A DNA stretch of 14,777 nt, from NCBI GenBank assembly GCA_031426435.1, contig JANPLH010000619.1, positions 1 to 14,777 on the forward strand, written 5' to 3'. The position numbers and the translations under genes were made by a program. The stretch is from UBA6168 sp031426435. GTDB taxonomy: Bacteria; Bacteroidota; Bacteroidia; Chitinophagales; Saprospiraceae. Under the pieces are notes generated by a model that ran no database searches, was not told the DNA's origin, and was given only the letters and a program-made list of their open reading frames with translations. Below, piece by piece: positions 6,679 through 12,526 of the stretch (position 1 is the first letter of the stretch; each line of letters begins with the position of its first letter).

Positions 6679-7108
6679 GCAGAAAACAGACATTTTAAAA
6701 AAAAACTGGCACGAGGGTCAACCTAAATTGACGCCATTCGTGTTCTTGGATTAAAGAGGCTTCTACACACTATCACTTGCTGCTCTTGCCTTCGTAATTA
6801 CGTCCTCATTCAAGTAAAGACAATAAACCTGAAAGTTCCGCCAGCCTTGTGCTAGCGGAACCGTTGTTCATTGCGTTTTGCGGCCATCCAATAAAGATGG
6901 CTTTGGAACATACCCTAAGCGTGGTCATCGCAAGCAATTGTACGGGCTGTCGAGACCTTTAAATCCGAATGAAATGAAAGCAATTTCCCACCTGTCGTGG
7001 TATTTGCCCTCATTTCCTGCCCTGCACAACGCATTGCGCTGATGTATTAGCCACTGTATTGCATTGAAGTTACCCTAATTTTTTTAACACTATAAAACTT
7101 AAAATGAA
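6679..7108. other. Intergenic region between the tandem T9SS-cargo paralogues
   Basis: These 430 bp hold two short hairpins (6835-6861 and 6883-6901) and no credible ORF. I see no exact TAnnTTTG box. ATGAAATGAAA occurs near 6968-6978 and again over the start codon at 7104-7114. The upstream ATG at 7104 is closed by TGA after one codon, so translation of the next gene begins at 7109. Confidence 0.6.
6835..6861 (+). terminator. Hairpin downstream of the gene at 5332
   Basis: GTTCCGC-C-AGC pairs with GCT-A-GCGGAAC around a CTTGT loop: a stem of seven plus three base pairs with one mismatch. It lies about 155 bp after the stop and has no T-run, so terminator function is only possible. A second small hairpin (GCCATC/GATGGC, 6883-6901) follows. 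Confidence 0.35.
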
Positions 7109-8416
7109 ATGAAAACAGTTCTTACCCTATTCGTACCTTGTCATAAGCGCTTTGCCCTGACGTTGGTCTTGTGCAGTTTTTTGATGGGTTTCACAGCGTT
7201 TAGCACTACTTATACTACAAAAAAAAATGGCAATTGGAACTCGAGCTCTACTTGGGTTAGTGGAGATGTTCCTCCTTCCTCGTTGCCTTTCGGCGACGTT
7301 GTCAATGTCAACCACAATGTTGACGGGATTTCCAATAATATCAATATCAGTGGTACCGTAAATATCGCGCCAGGGCTGGTAATGGAGCTTCAAAATCCGC
7401 ACACTTTCACCATAAACGCAAATGGGGTTGTCAACGTTGGCTCCAATAGTTTCTTAGAAGTAAATGGTACTTTGGCTATCAATGGAGAACTTAATCTTAA
7501 TGGGTCTGGTATCTTGTCAGGAAGTGGGGCGGTGACTGGTAATTTCGTGAATGATGGCATAGTAGCGCCTGGCAAAGCAGGTAACCCCATTCAATCTTTG
7601 GATTTCTCTTCTTACAACAATGGTGGCAGTATCTTGGATGTTCAATTCATAAGCCCAACCAGTCTAGATGTAGTAGTAGTTTCAGGGTCAGCTATTCTTG
7701 ATGGGACACTCAATGTCAGCTTTATTGGAAGTACCATAGTTGCTGGGCAGAGCTTTGTAATCTTGACCGCCGCTGGCGGAGTTTCAGGAGAGTTTGCTAT
7801 CGAGAACCTACCTACCTATCCCGGCATTATTTTTACGGTTATTTACAACAGCAATTCAGTGGTGATAGCTACTCAAAGTGGATCGCCACTTCCTGTTGAA
7901 TTGGCATCGTTCAATGCTTTTCCGACCGATAAAACCATCATTTTGCAATGGCAAACCGCTTCCGAACGCAACAACCTCGGCTTCGAGGTTGAGCGCAGCA
8001 GCGATGCCCGTGACTGGGAGCCATTGGGCTTTGTGGCAGGTGCAGGCACTACCACCGAACGGCAGGAATACGATTACTTGGATGAAAATCCCTTGCTTGG
8101 CACCAGCTATTACCGCTTGCGGCAAGTGGACATGGACGGCAAGGAGGCGTTCTACAATATGGTGTCCGTAGATTTTGGTGCTGATGAGCCAAGATTCAAA
8201 CTGTATCCCAACCCAGCCTTTGCTTCGCTCAATATCGAGCTATCAGAAGCAGCCCAGTTGCAGGTTTTTGATGGCACTGGGAAGTTCATGGAAGCCCTGG
8301 AGGTGGGCGAGCCGGGCGTCATTTCGATGGATATAGCCAGGTACTCGGCTGGTGCATATTTTATTAAAATCAAGACTGAAAAACAGTTCCAAACCATGAG
8401 GTTTCTAAAGGAATAA
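7109..8416 (+). CDS. Secreted beta-structured protein with FN3-like module and T9SS type A sorting domain (paralogue)
   Basis: 435 residues with the same order of parts as the protein at 5332. A signal peptide covers about 1-32 (FALTLVLCSFLMGFTAFST). GNWNSSSTWVSGDVPP (41-56) opens the Asn/Gly-rich beta region (to about 160), with NDGIVAPGKAG matching NNGIVAPGIVG in the paralogue. A domain at about 185-255 (SGSAILDGTLNVSF, YNSNSVVIATQ) precedes the FN3-like module (261-356; FEVERSSDARDW, GTSYYRLRQVDMDG). A T9SS sorting domain ends the protein (366-435; LYPNPAFASLNIEL, YSAGAYFIKI, MRFLKE). The C-terminal modules are far more alike between the paralogues than the N-terminal ones. Probably surface-exposed; the ligand is unknown. 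A strong terminator follows, so it is not in an operon with the lipoprotein gene downstream. Confidence 0.86.
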   Translation: MKTVLTLFVPCHKRFALTLVLCSFLMGFTAFSTTYTTKKNGNWNSSSTWVSGDVPPSSLPFGDVVNVNHNVDGISNNINISGTVNIAPGLVMELQNPHTFTINANGVVNVGSNSFLEVNGTLAINGELNLNGSGILSGSGAVTGNFVNDGIVAPGKAGNPIQSLDFSSYNNGGSILDVQFISPTSLDVVVVSGSAILDGTLNVSFIGSTIVAGQSFVILTAAGGVSGEFAIENLPTYPGIIFTVIYNSNSVVIATQSGSPLPVELASFNAFPTDKTIILQWQTASERNNLGFEVERSSDARDWEPLGFVAGAGTTTERQEYDYLDENPLLGTSYYRLRQVDMDGKEAFYNMVSVDFGADEPRFKLYPNPAFASLNIELSEAAQLQVFDGTGKFMEALEVGEPGVISMDIARYSAGAYFIKIKTEKQFQTMRFLKE

Positions 8417-8417
8417 A

Positions 8418-8436
8418 GGCACCCGGTCTTGGTGCC
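8418..8436 (+). repeat. Small hairpin after the stop of the gene at 7109
   Basis: GGCACC-CGGTCTT-GGTGCC is a perfect 6-bp stem starting one base after the TAA. It sits in front of the stronger terminator hairpin and may help stop the ribosome or protect the 3' end. Confidence 0.45.
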
Positions 8437-8454
8437 GATTAGCGCAATTAGCAG

Positions 8455-8486
8455 AAGCTGAACAGGTAAAAGCGTTCAGCTTTTTT
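8455..8486 (+). terminator. Rho-independent terminator of the gene at 7109
   Basis: AAGCTGAAC (8455-8463) pairs perfectly with GTTCAGCTT (8474-8482) around a 10-nt loop, and the T tract runs directly on to 8486. It lies 38 bp after the stop codon. This is the clearest intrinsic terminator in the window. Confidence 0.85.
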
Positions 8487-8689
8487 GTGCCTTCCGCTTT
8501 TATTCGGGAGCTAATGCATGTTTAGAATTTGCTGCTGGAGACAAATCTCAAACATGCTTATGAAGGTGCAAACGGTTATGGTAGCACTACCTTTTTTCGA
8601 AGCAATTAAATTTTTAATGGCAAGTTAACCTCGCCAATTCCGGTCTTCTTCGCTTCTTTGCGGAGTTTTAAACAACAAAATCAGATCCA

Positions 8690-9763
8690 ATGAAAGTCAA
8701 TTCTATGCAACTCGCCGGGCTTTGCCTCGGCCTTTCCATCCTTGTTTTTTCCTGCCAGCCAAAAGAAGTTGATGCCTGGCAAAAGTTCATGGCCTGCTCC
8801 ACCAACGCCTGCGTGGCCGAAGTACTTGCAGTCAAGGACGCCTTTTTAGCCGACCCCAAGCCGCTTTTTGAGGAGTTTATCCTTACCAATGAGCGGGGCG
8901 AAGACCATTTTGTAGGTTGGTCATACATCCTGCGGGACAGTGTGATTTTCAACCCCAATTATGAAACCGAAGCAGTGCGGACTGCCATGCAGCAAGCCAT
9001 CATTGCGAAGTCAAAAGAATATGAGGCTGACCCAAAATACGGCGAATGGGCCACGTCCATCATCAATACCATCAGCGCCCCGGTGGAGGGTGAAGCGGCT
9101 GGCAGCGACCAAGGGTTCACGGGCACATATACCTATGACCTCGGCGAAGAAGTCGGCAGTGGGCAAATCAAGATTTTGGCGATAGACGACAAAACGTTGC
9201 GGTTTGCACTTGAAATCGTTGGAAGGGCACCTGCTTACAACCAGGGCACCATGGAAGGCACTGCTACTTATGTTGGCAACGTGGCCACCATCTCCACCAC
9301 TGAGTTTGGCGGCCAATGCACCATAACGCTCACGTTTGCTGATGACCAATTGGTGGCAGAAACGAAAGCGGATGAAGGCGGCGGTTGTGGCTTTGGCAAC
9401 AATGTCAGGGCCGATGGCACCTATAAATTGGTGGACGATTTGGACCCGTTTCGTGGGGAGGGCGGCGACGAAGCTCCCAAGGAAATCATTGGGAACTGGG
9501 TTTCCACCCAAGACCCTAAGTCGGAGATTCAACTGCTGGGTGGGGAGTACCTTGATATTTATGAAGGCAAAACGGTGGACAAAAATCCGTTCAGCTACCA
9601 CAAGTCTTGCCCAGAAGCTTGTGCGCCCGTTGCGGATACGCCCTGCATCAAAGTCACTGGCCAGGATGATGTTTGCTACGTGGTAGTGAAAGCCGATGGC
9701 AAAACGCTGGAACTGTCCATGATTGGCGGCACTGGCAATACGCTGGTTTACAAGAAAAAATAG
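8690..9763 (+). CDS. Lipoprotein, three-part, function unknown
   Basis: 357 residues. The hydrophobic N-terminus ends in a lipobox, LVFSC, with C22 as the lipidated residue, so the protein is membrane-anchored and faces the periplasm or outside. Three regions can be seen. Residues 23-135 look helical and contain a CSTNAC pair (36, 41). Residues 141-247 look beta-rich (GTYTYDL start, GGQC at 207-210, GCGFGNNVRADGTY at 232-245). Residues 265-357 start IIGNWVSTQDPKSEIQ and resemble a small lipocalin-like barrel, with SCPEAC (306-311) and two further cysteines (319, 329). I do not recognise the family. The downstream lipoprotein at 9871 shares an SC-x-EAC motif. ATG at 8690 is used; ATG at 8705 would shorten the signal region. 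Confidence 0.8.
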   Translation: MKVNSMQLAGLCLGLSILVFSCQPKEVDAWQKFMACSTNACVAEVLAVKDAFLADPKPLFEEFILTNERGEDHFVGWSYILRDSVIFNPNYETEAVRTAMQQAIIAKSKEYEADPKYGEWATSIINTISAPVEGEAAGSDQGFTGTYTYDLGEEVGSGQIKILAIDDKTLRFALEIVGRAPAYNQGTMEGTATYVGNVATISTTEFGGQCTITLTFADDQLVAETKADEGGGCGFGNNVRADGTYKLVDDLDPFRGEGGDEAPKEIIGNWVSTQDPKSEIQLLGGEYLDIYEGKTVDKNPFSYHKSCPEACAPVADTPCIKVTGQDDVCYVVVKADGKTLELSMIGGTGNTLVYKKK

Positions 9764-9814
9764 CAAAAGCAGCAAATGTTTAGTTGTATTTTGCGTACAA
9801 ATATTTCACTAAAG

Positions 9815-9854
9815 GGTTGAAAATCAAGAAGTTGTTGCTTGTTGGTTTTCAACC
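9815..9854 (+). terminator. Hairpin between the two lipoprotein genes
   Basis: GGTTGAAAATCAA (9815-9827) pairs with TTGGTTTTCAACC (9842-9854), 13 bp with one T-G wobble, around a 14-nt loop. TTATATTT follows. It lies about 50 bp after one stop and 17 bp before the next start, so it could be a terminator with a weak T tract or a structure in the leader of the 9871 gene. Confidence 0.5.
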
Positions 9855-9870
9855 TTATATTTAACAAAGC

Positions 9871-10764
9871 ATGAAAAATTCAGCCATTTTACCCTTATTA
9901 TTTGCACTATTTTTTGCCGCCTGCGGCGAAAAACCTGCACCTCCTACCGAAACGCCAACTGCTTCGGAACCTGATTTGAGCATCGTAATTGGCGAAAAAG
10001 TAGGTCTCATTACCCCCGCCAACCTCACCCAGGAGGGCATATTGGCTGCTTATGGCAAGGATGCCAAAGTGGATTCCGTTTACTTGTCAGAAGGGATGTT
10101 TGGCGAGGGAGTCGTCCTGTTTCCTGACAACCCAAAACGTAGGGTAGAGATTTATTGGGAAAAGGATTTTGACCCCAAGCGCCCCGCTTATATCCGCATA
10201 GATGGCGACAGTACGGGCGCTTCGGACTGGAAAACGGCAGATGGAATCACCATTGGTACGTCCATTACGGAGGTGCAAAAACTGAATGGCAAAGCTTTCG
10301 ATTTGTCCGGTTTTGGTTGGGACTATGGCGGCTTTGTGACCGACTGGAAGGGCGGAAAATTCAATACTTCAATGGGATTGCGATTCGAGGCAAAGAATGC
10401 AGAAGCTTCCGGAAAGGTATCTGGTGAGGGTGTTTTCAGTTCCGACAGCCCAGACATGGTTGCTGCCATCCCAGTTGTGAGCCGGATGGAATTCCGCTTT
10501 TTAGCAAACGAAAAACTACCCGATTGCATCATGGCCTTGGTGGCTGCCGATAAGGTGGAGGGAAAAATGAACGTCCACAAGATGAACGTGAATGGCGTTG
10601 ACCACTATTGGTTGCAAAGTGGCGCTGCGGCATACGATGGCATTGAATTGATTTACGATGCCAGCTGCAAGGAAGCCTGTAAAACAGGTGGGATGCGCAA
10701 GCCATTGGATTGCATGAAAGCTTATGAAGCTGGGAAGTGGGAGTTGGTTTGGGAGGAGAAATAA
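9871..10764 (+). CDS. Lipoprotein with GFGWDYGG motif, function unknown
   Basis: 297 residues. MKNSAILPLLFALFFAAC carries a lipobox (FAAC, lipidated C18), then a Pro/Thr-rich linker (about 21-36). Residues 37-115 look like a small alpha/beta domain. Residues 125-154 contain IGTSITEVQKLNGKAF followed by GFGWDYGG, a combination I recall from other uncharacterised Bacteroidota lipoproteins. Residues 225-297 look like a separate beta-rich part with SCKEAC (265-270) and a final cysteine at 281. The function is not known. It lies 107 bp after the lipoprotein gene at 8690, on the same strand, with a hairpin between them. The shared lipobox and SC-x-EAC motif suggest a related cell-envelope role; that is inference only. 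Confidence 0.8.
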   Translation: MKNSAILPLLFALFFAACGEKPAPPTETPTASEPDLSIVIGEKVGLITPANLTQEGILAAYGKDAKVDSVYLSEGMFGEGVVLFPDNPKRRVEIYWEKDFDPKRPAYIRIDGDSTGASDWKTADGITIGTSITEVQKLNGKAFDLSGFGWDYGGFVTDWKGGKFNTSMGLRFEAKNAEASGKVSGEGVFSSDSPDMVAAIPVVSRMEFRFLANEKLPDCIMALVAADKVEGKMNVHKMNVNGVDHYWLQSGAAAYDGIELIYDASCKEACKTGGMRKPLDCMKAYEAGKWELVWEEK

Positions 10765-10767
10765 AAT

Positions 10768-10860
10768 TGGTTGAATTGGTTGAATTGGGGGAATTGGTTA
10801 AAATGGTTGAATTTGATAGGCTCCCAACCAATTCAACCAATTCCCCAATTCCCCAATTTC
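10768..10860. repeat. 9-bp repeat array forming a hairpin between convergent genes
   Basis: About five units related to TTGGTTGAA run over 10769-10813. Inverted units (CCAATTCAA, CCAATTCCC, CAATTCCCC) follow at 10825-10858. TTGGTTGAATTGG can pair with CCAATTCAACCAA. The array fills the gap between the convergent lipoprotein and beta-helix genes and could end transcription from both sides. It belongs to the same style of short-period intergenic repeat as 2891-2993 but with a different unit and period. Confidence 0.75.
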
Positions 10861-11872
10861 AAAGCCGCTCGGAAACATTGACAGCCAGTGTATTCAGCAG
10901 GCGCTGCGGCACTGAGCTGTCAGGGCAGAAAAAAAGCTCTTCGCCCTCCTTGCTTTCGTTGTTGATATAGTCGCAAAGGAAAAAATCAGGTTGGAAAACC
11001 TCTTCCAGGGACAGGGAAAACAGGGCGCTTCCCGCTGTGGCCTTGTTTGCGACGAAATTGGTGGAGACAATTTGGTTCTTGCCTGCGCCGCCTTTTTGCG
11101 TGATGAAGACGGCCCCGCCAAATGGCGCTTGGTTCTTCACGAACTTGCACTTTTTCATTTCAATCTTGCCAAGGCCGAGGTCGTTATTGCTGAAAAGGCC
11201 ACCACCGCCCTTGCCTGCACGATTGTTGACGAAGGTGCAGTTGTCGAGCTCCATTACTGCCTCTCCCATGTGGCCGTTGTTGAAAATGGCACCGCCTTCT
11301 TCGGCGTAATTCTCCAGGAAAACGCAATTTTTTAAGTAAACGGTAGAGCGGCCTCCCTTGCCGGAGCCGTCATTGAAGATGCCGCCGCCAGCCCGGTGGG
11401 CGCTGCCCATGGTGCCCCATGCATCGGAATGGCCGCCTGTGACCACGAAGCCGTCGAGCAGGGTGCCTGCATCGGCGTTTTTGAAATAGACGACGGTGTA
11501 GGAGTTGTCGGATTCAGATTCGGTGCCGATTTTGCCGCTGAGTTTGGTAGGGTGGGCGAACCATTTGCGCTGGCCTAAACTGGTTTCGGTGCCGCTGAAA
11601 CCACCGTAGAGCTTAACACCGCCAGGTACCTGAAAAGAAATGCCCCTTTGTGCAGGGCTGCAGATTTCGCATTGCGTAGGGTAGTAGGTGCCTTCGGCTA
11701 CCCAAATTTCGCTGCCAAAAGTGGTGGAGGTGAGTGCTTGTTGAACATCTCCAAAAGCTTTTTCCCAACTGGTTCCATCGCCAGTACCGTCTTGTTTGAC
11801 GTAAATGACCTTGGCCGTAGCGGTTGCAACAAAAAAGAATACGAGCAGCAAGGACAGGATAGTGTTTTTCAT
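10859..11872 (-). CDS. Secreted parallel beta-helix protein with Pmp-like repeats
   Basis: 337 residues. A signal peptide covers 1-20 (MKNTILSLLLVFFFVATATA). IYVKQDGTGDGTSWEKAF (23-40) and IWVAEGTYYPT (56-66) are the usual opening of right-handed beta-helix proteins of the pectate-lyase-like class. Repeated pairs of a GGx(I/L/V)F turn and an FxxN strand follow: GGGIF/FLEN, GGAIF/FVNN, GGGLF/FVKN, GGAVF/FVAN (162-277). This is the motif set of the chlamydial polymorphic outer membrane protein repeat. Neither an autotransporter barrel nor a T9SS sorting domain is present, so after Sec export it may stay in the periplasm or leave by another route. No catalytic residues can be assigned. It is transcribed alone on the minus strand from its own promoter. 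Confidence 0.82.
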   Translation of the reverse strand: MKNTILSLLLVFFFVATATAKVIYVKQDGTGDGTSWEKAFGDVQQALTSTTFGSEIWVAEGTYYPTQCEICSPAQRGISFQVPGGVKLYGGFSGTETSLGQRKWFAHPTKLSGKIGTESESDNSYTVVYFKNADAGTLLDGFVVTGGHSDAWGTMGSAHRAGGGIFNDGSGKGGRSTVYLKNCVFLENYAEEGGAIFNNGHMGEAVMELDNCTFVNNRAGKGGGGLFSNNDLGLGKIEMKKCKFVKNQAPFGGAVFITQKGGAGKNQIVSTNFVANKATAGSALFSLSLEEVFQPDFFLCDYINNESKEGEELFFCPDSSVPQRLLNTLAVNVSERL

Positions 11873-11987
11873 CGAGTGTTGCGTTTGTTTTGGTTAATAA
11901 CGTAAGTTGTCAGAATCTAAAAAGAGGGAATAAACGATGGGAGGAAAGAAAATCTTAGTGTTGCTATGAGTGGAGAAACTTGCCCTA

Positions 11988-12016
11988 CAAAGATAAGGGC
12001 CAAAACCTGTGACAAA
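11988..12016 (-). promoter_or_regulatory. Bacteroidota promoter of the beta-helix gene
   Basis: On the minus strand, TTTG (12016-12013) is followed after 17 bp by TATCTTTG (11995-11988), an exact TAnnTTTG box. The start codon at 11872 is about 115 bp downstream. Confidence 0.6.
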
Positions 12017-12479
12017 CATTCGGGAGCAAGCGATGCCCAAATATTTTTTCAAACTTGATGCGTTCGCACTTGTATTTGCTGTTGTTTCGGCTTTTTTGTT
12101 GATTAACATTTTTTTTATGCTAAATTATTGGCCGTTTGTTTTTTCGAGCGTTTTCAAGTGCCAAAAACCAAGCAGGACTGGGCATCCGAGCCACAATAGC
12201 GGAAAGTGTGTTTCTGTGACATGGAAAAATAGGGTAAAATGGTCAACAAGGGCTTGGTATTTGACATAACATTAAAGCGAAGTACCAACTGGAGTTTTGT
12301 GACATGGCAAATCCAATTTTTTTGTGAGCAACGAAACCATTCGAAAGAATTTTTTCCAGTAAAGAATTTGACAAAAGCCAGTTTCGTTAAGTCGAGGCCA
12401 AACGCTGGCTTGCCCTTTGCTGGTTTGGGCCATTTGCCTTGAAACCATGTTGTTATTTAACCCGTACCATTAAACTTGG

Positions 12480-12501
12480 TAAATTTGCGCCTCAATTGAG
12501 G
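12480..12501 (+). promoter_or_regulatory. -7 box and 12-bp palindrome before the adhesin gene
   Basis: TAAATTTG (12480-12487) matches the TAnnTTTG box and lies 39 bp before the ATG at 12527. No good TTTG is found at the expected -33 distance. Two bases after the box is a perfect palindrome, CCTCAATTGAGG (12490-12501), at the likely transcription start, a position that would suit a repressor operator. Confidence 0.45.
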
Positions 12502-12526
12502 TTTACTCACTTACAATCAATCCGAC

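Larger units (their letters stand above)
11873..12526. other. Long AT-rich gene-free region between the divergent beta-helix and adhesin genes
   Basis: These 654 bp contain divergent promoter candidates near both ends (11988-12016 minus, 12480-12487 plus), the direct repeat TGTGACATGG (12215-12224 and 12299-12308), and a 7-bp-stem hairpin at 12375-12411. Short open frames exist on both strands. One, from an ATG at 12033, encodes a hydrophobic stretch, but none has a recognisable motif or convincing start. I cannot support a gene here. Confidence 0.6.

Noticed and set aside
9011..9775. 254-codon open frame on the minus strand
   Set aside because: It is antisense to the lipoprotein at 8690, which has a clear lipobox and domain structure.
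12033..12269. 78-codon frame with a hydrophobic N-terminal half
   Set aside because: Hydrophobicity follows from T-rich DNA. There is no promoter, motif or conserved neighbour to support it.
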